Positions 1 to 6,946 of a stretch of 64,000 nt of DNA are shown here, in pieces (positions within the stretch are counted from its first letter, which is position 1; every line of letters starts with the position of its first letter). The position numbers were made by a program, and so were the translations under genes. The DNA comes from UBA5195 sp034432755 (GTDB lineage: Bacteria; Chloroflexota; Anaerolineae; Anaerolineales; Villigracilaceae), in NCBI GenBank assembly GCA_034432755.1, contig DAOUBQ010000054.1, positions 1-64,000 on the forward strand. Reading direction: 5' to 3'. Below the pieces are notes generated by a model. That model was not told the DNA's origin. It ran no database searches and worked only from the letters and a program-made list of their open reading frames with translations.

Positions 1-107
1 GGGAAACCCTTATATGTGGGAGTGAAAATCTTTTGAAAACACTATATATGGCGGTTGCTGAGTGCCATTTTAAAATTGGCGAAGGTATTGAATTAAGACA
101 GGTTTTT

Positions 108-123
108 TGTGAGATAAATCACA
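108..123. promoter_or_regulatory. CRP/FNR-family binding site upstream of ppdK
   Basis: The sequence reads TGTGA-N6-TCACA, a perfect match to the palindromic consensus bound by CRP-type regulators. Its centre is near 115.5. If the weak -10 candidate TAAACT at 165-170 is used, the start point near 177 puts the site at about -61.5, a classic activator position. The half-sites are seen directly; the regulator and the start point are inferred. Confidence 0.6.
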
Positions 124-221
124 TCTTCAGTCGCCAAAAAGCGTGCCTGGTAACTCTTTTGTGGTAAACTTCGCCTGATGTGCCAAAAACGGTTACCATG
201 CTATCATACTTTCTAATATTC

Positions 222-227
222 AGGAGG
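222..227 (+). promoter_or_regulatory. Ribosome binding site of ppdK
   Basis: AGGAGG lies six bases before the ATG at 234. It decides the start: the reading frame stays open back to 180, but the earlier ATG has no comparable site. Confidence 0.85.
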
Positions 228-233
228 CCATCA

Positions 234-2996
234 ATGGCAAAAAAATGGGTATATCTTTTTGAAGAAGTCGCCGAAGCCGAAAAACAGGCTGGCGATTGGG
301 AAGGCGTGCGGTCTCTGCTGGGCGGCAAAGGCGCAGGCCTGGCGGATATGACGCGCGCTGGCGTCCCGGTTCCCCCTGGCTTTACTGTGACCACCGAAGC
401 CTGCAACGAATTTCGCAAAACGGGCGGGTTCCCCGCAGGTCAGTGGGAGCAGCAACTCGAAGCGATGAAAGCCGTCGAAAAAGCAACTGGCAAGAAATTT
501 GGCGACCCGTCGAACCCGCTGCTGGTATCGTGCCGCTCTGGCGCAAAGTTTTCCATGCCGGGCATGATGAACACCATTCTTAACATCGGCTTAAACGATG
601 AAGTGGTAGAAGGTCTCTCCAATCTGACCGGCAACCCGCGTTTCGCGTGGGATTCGTACCGCCGCCTGGTCGAAATGTTCGGCACCACCGTCTTTGGCGT
701 GGAGGATGAAGTCTTCGAGCATCCTATGGCCGAATACAAAGCCAAAAAAGGCTACAAACTCGATACCGAGATGACCGCCGAAGACTGGAAAGCCCTGGTT
801 GCTATCTTCAAGGAAGAATACAAAAAGCACATTGGTTCTGATTTTCCCCAGGATGTCTACAAACAACTTGAACTGGCAACCAAGGCTGTCTTCGAATCGT
901 GGATGGGCAAGAAAGCCATTGACTATCGCCGCGCCACCAACATCTCCGATGACCTCGGCACCGCAGTCAACATTGTAACGATGGTCTTCGGTAACATGGG
1001 CAACGACTCTGGCACAGGTGTTGCCTTCACCCGCAACCCATCTACTGGCGAAAAGAAGATGATGGGCGAATACCTGCTCAACGCCCAGGGCGAAGATGTG
1101 GTGGCTGGCATTCGCAACGCCGACCCAATTGAGCATCTCGCTACCCAGATGCCCGAAGCCTATAACGAGTTTATGGACATCACGGCCAAACTCGAAAAGC
1201 ACTACAAAGATATGCAGGATGTTGAGTTCACTATCGAGCGCGGCAAATTGTGGATGCTCCAGACTCGCAACGGCAAACGCACGGCCAAGGCCGCCATCAA
1301 GATTGCCGTTGATATGGCAAACGAAGGCCTGATTTCCAAAGAAGAAGCTGTTTTGCGCGTCAGCACCGAAAACGTTGATACGCTCTTACACCCACAGTTC
1401 GACGAAAAGGCCAAGAAAGAAGCCGAAAAATCTGGAAAATTCCTCGCCAAAGGCGTCAACGCCTCCCCCGGCGCAGCCGTTGGTCAGGCCTATTTCGACG
1501 CCGATACCGCCGAGAAGATGGCGAAAGAACACAAGCAAGACACCATCATGGTGCGCCCCTTCACCAAGCCTGATGATGTGCATGGCATGATTGCCTCGAA
1601 GGGTGTTCTCACCAGCGAAGGCGGTGCAACCTCCCATGCCGCGGTGGTGGCACGCCAGTTTGGTATTCCCTGCGTAGTGGGTGCATCTTCCATCAAAATT
1701 GATATGGAAGCCCGCACGATGACCGTTGGCGACATGACCGTCAAGGAAGGCGAATGGATTTCCGTGGATGGTACGACCGGCCAGGTTTTTGTTGGCAAAA
1801 TCCCAACCAGCGCTCCCAGCCTGGAAGAACAGACTGAGCTGCTTACTTTGCTCACCTGGGCCGATGAAATTTGCGCCCGTCCCGATATCCGCGTCATGCC
1901 CGATGGCAAGAAGGGCCGCGGTTTGCAGGTTTGGACGAATGCAGACTATCCCAAGGATGCCCGCCGCGCCCGCTCGTACGGCGCGGTTGGCATCGGTCTG
2001 TGCCGCACCGAGCACATGTTCTTTGAGCCGGAACGCTTGCCGATTGTCCAACGCATGATTCTTTCCAAAACCAGCGCCGAGCGCACTGCGGCACTCGATG
2101 AGCTGCTGCCCAGCCAGCGCTCCGATTTTGACGGCCTGTTCGAGGCGATGGACGGCTACCCGGTCATTATCCGCCTGATTGACCCGCCGTTGCATGAGTT
2201 CATGCCCGACGAAGAAAAATTGCTCGAAGAAGTTATCACCATGCGCGTCAAGGGCGAAACAGAAGGCCTGGCCGAAAAGGAAAGCCTGTTGGCCGCCATT
2301 CGCAACCTGCATGAATCCAATCCAATGATGGGCTTGCGCGGCGTGCGCCTTTCGATTGTCATGCCTGAAATCGTTGAAATGCAGGTGCGCGCCATCTTTG
2401 AAGCCGCCGCCGATTGCGCCCTGCGCGGAATCACCGTCAAGCCCGAAATCATGATTCCGCTGACGGGGACCGTCAAGGAATTGGAGTGGATTCAGCCGCG
2501 CCTCGAGCGCATCGCCAAGACTGTCCTGGCCGAAAAGAAAGTCGCCAAGATTGATTACAAGTTTGGCACGATGATTGAAATCCCGCGCGCGGCTGTTACC
2601 GCCGGGGAAATCGCCAAACTGGCCGAGTTCTTCTCCTTTGGCACCAACGACCTGACTCAGATGACCTTCGGCTACTCTCGCGATGACGCCGAACGTAACT
2701 TCCTGGTCACTTACGTCGAACAGGGCATTTTGCCCAAGAACCCCTTTCAGACCCTCGACCGCACCGGCGTTGGCCGCCTGATGCAAATGGCAATCAACGA
2801 TGGCCGTGCTACCCGCCCCCAACTGGAAGTGGGCATTTGTGGTGAACACGGCGGCGACCCCGAATCGATTGAGTTTTGTCACATAATTGGCAACAACTAC
2901 GTCTCCTGCTCGCCCTTCCGGGTACCGATTGCCCGCCTGGCGGCTGCCCATGCCGCGCTCAAGCACTCTGGCGCAAAAGTTAAAGAAGACAAGTAA
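234..2996 (+). CDS. ppdK: Pyruvate, phosphate dikinase
   Basis: Cytoplasmic enzyme that interconverts pyruvate, ATP and phosphate with phosphoenolpyruvate, AMP and pyrophosphate, linking glycolysis and gluconeogenesis. The 920-residue product is slightly longer than the usual 870-880. The N-terminal nucleotide-binding domain starts with GGKGAGL near residue 30; the swivelling phosphohistidine is in EGGATSHAAVV with His468; the C-terminal PEP-binding barrel carries the catalytic Cys869 in GICGEHGGDP. The gene stands alone between a CRP/FNR-type site and a strong terminator, so it is probably a monocistronic unit regulated by carbon or redox state. The identity is very secure. The long antisense ORF inside it is a codon-bias shadow. 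Confidence 0.97.
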   Translation: MAKKWVYLFEEVAEAEKQAGDWEGVRSLLGGKGAGLADMTRAGVPVPPGFTVTTEACNEFRKTGGFPAGQWEQQLEAMKAVEKATGKKFGDPSNPLLVSCRSGAKFSMPGMMNTILNIGLNDEVVEGLSNLTGNPRFAWDSYRRLVEMFGTTVFGVEDEVFEHPMAEYKAKKGYKLDTEMTAEDWKALVAIFKEEYKKHIGSDFPQDVYKQLELATKAVFESWMGKKAIDYRRATNISDDLGTAVNIVTMVFGNMGNDSGTGVAFTRNPSTGEKKMMGEYLLNAQGEDVVAGIRNADPIEHLATQMPEAYNEFMDITAKLEKHYKDMQDVEFTIERGKLWMLQTRNGKRTAKAAIKIAVDMANEGLISKEEAVLRVSTENVDTLLHPQFDEKAKKEAEKSGKFLAKGVNASPGAAVGQAYFDADTAEKMAKEHKQDTIMVRPFTKPDDVHGMIASKGVLTSEGGATSHAAVVARQFGIPCVVGASSIKIDMEARTMTVGDMTVKEGEWISVDGTTGQVFVGKIPTSAPSLEEQTELLTLLTWADEICARPDIRVMPDGKKGRGLQVWTNADYPKDARRARSYGAVGIGLCRTEHMFFEPERLPIVQRMILSKTSAERTAALDELLPSQRSDFDGLFEAMDGYPVIIRLIDPPLHEFMPDEEKLLEEVITMRVKGETEGLAEKESLLAAIRNLHESNPMMGLRGVRLSIVMPEIVEMQVRAIFEAAADCALRGITVKPEIMIPLTGTVKELEWIQPRLERIAKTVLAEKKVAKIDYKFGTMIEIPRAAVTAGEIAKLAEFFSFGTNDLTQMTFGYSRDDAERNFLVTYVEQGILPKNPFQTLDRTGVGRLMQMAINDGRATRPQLEVGICGEHGGDPESIEFCHIIGNNYVSCSPFRVPIARLAAAHAALKHSGAKVKEDK

Positions 2997-3010
2997 TCAC
3001 CGGCTACCAA

Positions 3011-3045
3011 AAATCCCCGCGCCGAGCGGGGATTTTTTCTTTTTT
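3011..3045 (+). terminator. Rho-independent terminator of ppdK
   Basis: A perfect 10-bp stem, AAATCCCCGC paired with GCGGGGATTT around loop GCCGA, is followed by a T-rich tract. It starts 15 bases after the ppdK stop. Confidence 0.9.
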
Positions 3046-3078
3046 GACTCGGCGGCGATAGCCTCCTATCCCTTTTGA

Positions 3079-3612
3079 CTATCCATCAATCTCGGCAATT
3101 TGCTCACCGTTTAAGAATACCTTGTATCGAACCGGGATGAGGTTGCGGATGGGAACTTCGGCGTTGAATGGCTGAAGAACCTGTGTGCAAACCGCATTTG
3201 GGTCCGTAACCGAATAGACATTGATGGCCAGGGTATTTGTCTCCTCGGATGGGGTGATTTGGACGCGCAGCGCATGGCAAGGGGTGGGCAGCGTGCCTTT
3301 CAGAACGAGCAGGTATTCCGGTGGAAACATGGAGATGGTTTGCAATTCATGGCTTTCCAGGTAGGCCTTATCCGCCTGCAGTTTAAAATCGCCTGGTAGG
3401 GGGGCGTAGGGGTTTTCGGGGTTGGCGGGTTGGGCCGCAGGCAGAGCCGTTTGAATTGGCTTGCCCGAATCAGATGGATACGATGGATAGCTCTGATTGG
3501 GGTAAGCTGCTGGTGTATTGGAGGGCAAAGAGTTTGCCGATTCTGGCTGAGAGGCACAGGCGCTTGCCAGAAGAAGCACAAACAGAGAGACAAAAGTGGT
3601 GAATGGTTTCAT
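3079..3612 (-). CDS. Putative lipoprotein of unknown function
   Basis: The 177-residue product has a lipoprotein signal peptide: positive MKPF start, hydrophobic stretch, lipobox LASAC with Cys near residue 19. A low-complexity Ser/Pro/Asn/Gln linker follows to about residue 70, then a compact domain with a Cys pair in TPCHALRV and AVCTQVLQPF that could form a disulfide. The C-terminal domain resembles small uncharacterised secreted domains I associate with Chloroflexota, but I cannot name a family. It should be lipid-anchored at the cell surface. GAGGA lies just before the ATG. It converges on ppdK across the ppdK terminator. Confidence 0.75.
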   Translation of the reverse strand: MKPFTTFVSLFVLLLASACASQPESANSLPSNTPAAYPNQSYPSYPSDSGKPIQTALPAAQPANPENPYAPLPGDFKLQADKAYLESHELQTISMFPPEYLLVLKGTLPTPCHALRVQITPSEETNTLAINVYSVTDPNAVCTQVLQPFNAEVPIRNLIPVRYKVFLNGEQIAEIDG

Positions 3613-3678
3613 ATTTCCTCATTTTTTAGCATAGACGCTAAATGATAACCGATTGTTCCTGATTGACGCGATTTTTAT

Positions 3679-3687
3679 TGGTACAAT
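3679..3687 (+). promoter_or_regulatory. Candidate extended -10 promoter
   Basis: TGGTACAAT is an extended -10 element in the divergent gap between the lipoprotein gene and the following oxidase-fold gene. The -35 region is poor. It would drive the gene starting at 3788 with a leader of about 100 bases. Confidence 0.4.
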
Positions 3688-3787
3688 CCATTCAATTTAT
3701 AAATTTAACGGTTCACGTTCACCCCCGTTGCGCAAACAAGAGACCCTTTGGGCCTCGTTTATGCCCGTTTTCACTTGGGAGCCGGCT

Positions 3788-4210
3788 ATGCCCATCGAAA
3801 TTTCTCCCGCGGCCCAAAACTTTCTGTCTCGCCCGCTGCTGGGCCGCCTGGCAACCGCCTCGCCCGAAGGACAGCCGCACGTCGTGCCGGTTTGGTTTCT
3901 ATACGAGGATGGATTTGTCTGGGTCAGCGCCTTCCAATCAACCCGCAAGGTGATAGACCTGGAGCGCAATCCCCAGTGCGCGATTGTGATTGACATTGAA
4001 CAGGGGCAGGAAACCCTCTCCGCGGTTGCCCTTGAAGGCCGCGCCGAACTGATTCGCACGCCTTTTCTGGAAGTGCGTCAGCGCGCGCAGCGCATCTACG
4101 CCAAATACCTCGGCCCTGAAGGCGTGTTGGCGCCCGACCCACAAAGTTGGCTCGATTCTCCCGAAAACCTGCTTATCAAAATCACGCCCACGCGCGTCAA
4201 AACCTGGTAA
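3788..4210 (+). CDS. Pyridoxamine 5'-phosphate oxidase-fold protein
   Basis: The 140-residue product has the split-barrel flavin-binding pattern: RPLLGRLATASPEGQPHVVPVWF at the N terminus, then a strand with DGFVWVSAF and KVIDLERNPQCAIVID, typical of small FMN- or F420-dependent oxidases. The true substrate cannot be told; heme, F420 or pyridoxal relatives are possible. The reading frame is open back to 3653, but GGGAG at 3777-3781 supports the ATG at 3788, where the family homology begins. Soluble and cytoplasmic. Confidence 0.8.
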   Translation: MPIEISPAAQNFLSRPLLGRLATASPEGQPHVVPVWFLYEDGFVWVSAFQSTRKVIDLERNPQCAIVIDIEQGQETLSAVALEGRAELIRTPFLEVRQRAQRIYAKYLGPEGVLAPDPQSWLDSPENLLIKITPTRVKTW

Positions 4211-4647
4211 GGGCCCCCTTTTTATGCCCGGTTTGGAGGTTATGCAATGAAAATCATTCCAATCAATTTTACAAAAAGCTGCTTGATCATTTGTGCGATG
4301 GCGTGTACTTCGTAGACCGCCAGCGGCGAATAACCTATTGGAATAGCGGGGCAGAACGAATTACCGGCTATAAAGCAGAGCAGGTATTGGGAAAATCTTG
4401 CAGCGACAATATCCTGAATCACTGCACCGAAGATGGCTGTGAACTTTGCACAACGACCTGCCCACTTGTCCACAGCATCAAAACAGGAGAGTTGAACGAG
4501 GTAGAAGTCTTTTTGCATCATGCAAACGGACACCGCTTACCGGTTTCGGTGCGCACCTCGCCCATTTTCGATGAAACCGGCCACGTGGTTGGAGCAGTGG
4601 AGATTTTCAACAACAACAGTAAAGCCTGTTTGCGCGTCAGAAAATGA
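4147..4647 (+). CDS. PAS-domain fragment of a split PAS-GGDEF protein
   Basis: The frame encodes one PAS sensor domain: GVYFVDRQRRITYWNSGAERITGY, a Cys-rich segment (CTEDGCELCTTTCPLVHSI), and GHRLPVSVRTSP up to GAVEIFNNNS. The ATG at 4147 lies inside the previous gene and has no ribosome site. The natural start is probably the ATG at 4247, behind GGAGG at 4235-4239, but it reads in another frame and stops after about 22 codons. Shifting by one base in the TTTT run near 4263 would join that start to the PAS domain. See the composite entry for 4247-5153. Confidence 0.55.
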   Translation: MARFSRKPAYQNHAHARQNLVRAPFLCPVWRLCNENHSNQFYKKLLDHLCDGVYFVDRQRRITYWNSGAERITGYKAEQVLGKSCSDNILNHCTEDGCELCTTTCPLVHSIKTGELNEVEVFLHHANGHRLPVSVRTSPIFDETGHVVGAVEIFNNNSKACLRVRK

Positions 4648-5153
4648 ACGCATTGCAACAAAAAGCATTCTCAGATTCATTGACTCAGGCCAGCAATCGC
4701 CGTTTTTTTGAAACGCATTTTCAGTCACTGCGCGAAGAACTGGAGCATGAGCGCATTCAACACGGCCTGCTGTTTCTGGATATTGACCATTTCAAACAAG
4801 TCAACGACCAGTATGGTCACCCTATAGGCGACCAGGCGCTTGTGATGGCTGCGCAAACGCTGCGCGCGAACTTGCGTGCCTCTGACCTTGTCGTTCGTTG
4901 GGGCGGCGAAGAGTTTGTCGTCCTCTTGCGTGACAACCGCGCGGCTCAAACGCGCTCGGTTGCCGAAAAACTCCGCGCGCTTATCGAACGCTCGTATCTG
5001 ATGATTAGCGAAGTCCCGTTGCGTGTAACAGTTTCGATTGGCGCCACCCTCTTGCGCTCCGATGATATGCTGGAAAGCGTCATTCAGCGCGCCGACGCGC
5101 TCATGTACCAGAGCAAATCAGCCGGTCGCAACCAGGTCACGTTTGCGGAATAG
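4247..5153 (+). pseudogene. PAS-GGDEF diguanylate cyclase gene broken by two frameshifts
   Basis: Three frames carry consecutive parts of what is usually one protein of about 300 residues: a start with good ribosome site at 4247, the PAS domain, and the GGDEF domain. Both junctions need the same repair, one added base: near the TTTT at about 4263 and near the AAA at about 4620. After the second repair the linker reads on through SLFARQKMNAL into the cyclase domain. Either the gene is decaying, or both sites are single-base deletion errors in homopolymers. If intact, it would make cyclic di-GMP in response to a PAS ligand. Confidence 0.6.
4644..5153 (+). CDS. GGDEF diguanylate cyclase domain (C-terminal part of split gene)
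   Basis: The 169-residue frame holds a complete GGDEF domain: DSLTQASNRRFFE at the start, LFLDIDHFKQVND for magnesium binding, active-site GGEEF within RWGGEEFVVLL, and an inhibitory RxxD site (RASD) five residues earlier. The final SKSAGRNQV is typical of the family. The ATG overlaps the PAS stop as ATGA, which could allow coupled translation. I think it more likely that the two were one polypeptide. The residues for cyclic di-GMP synthesis are all present. Confidence 0.8.
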   Translation: MNALQQKAFSDSLTQASNRRFFETHFQSLREELEHERIQHGLLFLDIDHFKQVNDQYGHPIGDQALVMAAQTLRANLRASDLVVRWGGEEFVVLLRDNRAAQTRSVAEKLRALIERSYLMISEVPLRVTVSIGATLLRSDDMLESVIQRADALMYQSKSAGRNQVTFAE

Positions 5154-5161
5154 GGGAAGCA

Positions 5162-5797
5162 ATGGGGCAACTCATCGCTCTTATTGGCCCCAGCGGGGTG
5201 GGCAAAACCAGCCTGGCCCGTGCCTTGCGTGCCGCCTACCCCTTCAACGTTGGGCTTGAGCAACATGCCGAACGTCCCTTCCAGGTCCTTTTCAAGAACG
5301 ATTCCCGCTATGCCCTCGCCAACCAGTTCGATTACCTCCTGCTGCGCGCCGAGCAGGAGCGCGAACTGCGCCGCGCCGCCGAAGCCGGGCTGGTAGATGG
5401 CGGCCTCGACCAGGATTTTCACGGCTTCACGCGCCTGTTTCGCGCTCGCAACTATCTGACCGAAGCCGAATTTGACCTGTGCCGCCGCCTGTATAAGACC
5501 ATCCGCGCCAGCCAGCCTTCGCCCGACCTGGTGGTTTCGTTAAAGGCTTCGGATGAGGAGATTCGCCGCCGTTTGGCCGGACGTGACCGAATCAACGTCA
5601 CCCACGCCGAAGACAATCTTCTGCTCGATTCCTTCCTGGCTGAATGGCTGTCCTCGCTAACCCCAGAGCGGGTCCTGCACCTGGATGTTTCCGCTGCTCG
5701 CCCCGATTACAGCGACCTGCTCCCCGCGCTGCTCAACCAATTCCGCACGCGGCTGGGGCTGGACGGGGGGACGTACGACACTGGTTATATTCCGTAA
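5162..5797 (+). CDS. Deoxynucleoside kinase family protein
   Basis: The 211-residue product is a P-loop kinase with Walker A GPSGVGKTSLA at residues 9-19. The helix with RYALANQFDYLLLRAEQE and the lid-like REL/RRRLAGRDRIN region fit the deoxynucleoside/deoxyguanosine kinase family, which phosphorylates salvaged deoxynucleosides with ATP. The size is right. GGGGAAG precedes the ATG, eight bases after the GGDEF stop, so it may share a transcript. A nucleoside-monophosphate kinase relative cannot be excluded. Confidence 0.7.
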   Translation: MGQLIALIGPSGVGKTSLARALRAAYPFNVGLEQHAERPFQVLFKNDSRYALANQFDYLLLRAEQERELRRAAEAGLVDGGLDQDFHGFTRLFRARNYLTEAEFDLCRRLYKTIRASQPSPDLVVSLKASDEEIRRRLAGRDRINVTHAEDNLLLDSFLAEWLSSLTPERVLHLDVSAARPDYSDLLPALLNQFRTRLGLDGGTYDTGYIP

Positions 5798-5802
5798 GGT
5801 TG

Positions 5803-5829
5803 GTAGCGCAAATTGATAATTTGCGCTAT
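5803..5829. repeat. Palindromic element, variant copy (A)
   Basis: AGCGCAAATT and AATTTGCGCT flank GAT. It has the same outer arms as the 27-base palindrome found six more times in the window (core GTAGCGCAAGATA with its reverse complement around one base), but a diverged centre. It sits directly after the kinase gene and may also act as a terminator. Confidence 0.65.
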
Positions 5830-5955
5830 ATATTTTTAATAACATTTTGATGTCAAACTATTTGACCTCGCCCATGCTTGTCGTTAAAATACGAAAAGTT
5901 CGGTCGCCTTGAAGCGCAGAATGAAACTCGCCTCTCTCTCAATGGAAAAACGCAA

Positions 5956-6435
5956 ATGACCAAACCGCTCTCGCCTTCCTCGCAAAAAGTCCAGGATGCC
6001 CTGAACGCACTCGGATATTCGTTCACCGTCATCGAATCCGAAATCCCAACCAAAACCGCCCAGCAAGCCGCCGACTTTGCCGGCTGCCATTTGGGACAAA
6101 TCGTCAAGTCACTGATTTTTCGGGGAGCCGAGAGCGGCAAACCGATTCTCGTCCTGACCAGCGGCGCGAACCGGGTGGATGAAAGCCGCATCAGCGAATA
6201 TGCCGGGGAGCCGATTGGTCGTGCTGACCCGGACTTCGTGCGCTCCGTCACCGGTTTCGCCATTGGCGGCGTGCCGCCCGTTGGGCATCTTCAAACACTC
6301 GAAACCTACCTCGATGAAGATTTGATGCAGTACGATACAATTTGGGCCGCCGCCGGCACGCCCAACTCACTCTTCAAACTCACCCCTGCCGCGCTGGAAG
6401 CGATGACCGGTGGGAAAGTGGCGCGGGTCAAATAA
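5956..6435 (+). CDS. YbaK/EbsC-family aminoacyl-tRNA deacylase
   Basis: The 159-residue product matches the YbaK/ProX editing fold: TKTAQQAADFAGCHLGQIVKSLIFR at about residues 30-55, where the conserved Lys binds the substrate, LVLTSGANRVD, and the C-terminal GGVPPVGH. Such proteins hydrolyse mischarged tRNAs, for example Cys-tRNA(Pro) or Ala-tRNA(Pro); the exact substrate is unknown here. The start at 5956 is chosen because the homology begins there; the frame is open from a TTG at 5878. Its stop TAA overlaps the next ATG (TAATG), so the two genes are translationally coupled. Confidence 0.85.
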   Translation: MTKPLSPSSQKVQDALNALGYSFTVIESEIPTKTAQQAADFAGCHLGQIVKSLIFRGAESGKPILVLTSGANRVDESRISEYAGEPIGRADPDFVRSVTGFAIGGVPPVGHLQTLETYLDEDLMQYDTIWAAAGTPNSLFKLTPAALEAMTGGKVARVK

Positions 6436-6893
6436 TGGCATTGGCTGAAATCATCAACTTCCTGCGCCTGGATGCTTTGCTTTGTTGCGGCGGGCAGCCG
6501 ACCGAAGCGCAGTTCGAAGATGCCGCCCGCGAGGGCATTCAACTGGTCATCAATCTGGCCCTCGCCACCTCCGACCATGCCCTGCCCGACGAGCCTGGTC
6601 TGGTCCGCTCATTGGGCAGGGAGCATATCCACATCCCGGTCATCTGGGAATCTCCCCAACCCGCCAACCTGGAACAGTTCATGAACGCAATGGACGCAAA
6701 TTGGGGTAAAAAGATTCTGGTCCACTGCGCCATGAACTACCGCGCCACCGCTTTCATCGCCCTGTGGCGCGTTCTGCGGCAGGGCTGGAGCGTGGAAGAC
6801 GCTTTTGCTCCCCAACGCCAAATCTGGAATTTGGAGCAGTACCCGGTTTGGAAGGCGTTTGTCGAAAAAACGCTGTCAAAAAGTAAGAATTAA
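6435..6893 (+). CDS. Protein-tyrosine-phosphatase-like protein
   Basis: The 152-residue product has the dual-specificity phosphatase layout: LLCCGGQPTEAQFEDA, GIQLVINLAL, and a P-loop-like segment LVHCAMNYRATAFIALWRV near residues 93-112. The Cys and Arg are separated by four residues (C-A-M-N-Y-R) rather than the canonical five, so catalysis by the usual mechanism is uncertain. Related uncharacterised proteins with this shortened loop exist, to my recollection. It is coupled to the deacylase gene by a TAATG overlap and ends at a shared bidirectional terminator. Confidence 0.7.
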   Translation: MALAEIINFLRLDALLCCGGQPTEAQFEDAAREGIQLVINLALATSDHALPDEPGLVRSLGREHIHIPVIWESPQPANLEQFMNAMDANWGKKILVHCAMNYRATAFIALWRVLRQGWSVEDAFAPQRQIWNLEQYPVWKAFVEKTLSKSKN

Positions 6894-6920
6894 AAACTGC
6901 CGCTTGTCGCGGCAATTTTT
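6892..6920. terminator. Bidirectional terminator between phosphatase-like gene and typA
   Basis: TGCCGC pairs with GCGGCA around TTGTC, flanked by an A-run on the left and a T-run on the right, so it can terminate transcription in both directions between convergent genes. Confidence 0.85.
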
Positions 6921-6946
6921 CTGTTCACTGTTCACTGATGACTGAA

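Noticed and set aside
1386..2966. Long minus-strand open frame (over 500 codons) opposite ppdK
   Set aside because: It has no ribosome site, no recognisable domain and lies fully antisense to a secure ppdK; biased third-position codon use explains the missing stops.
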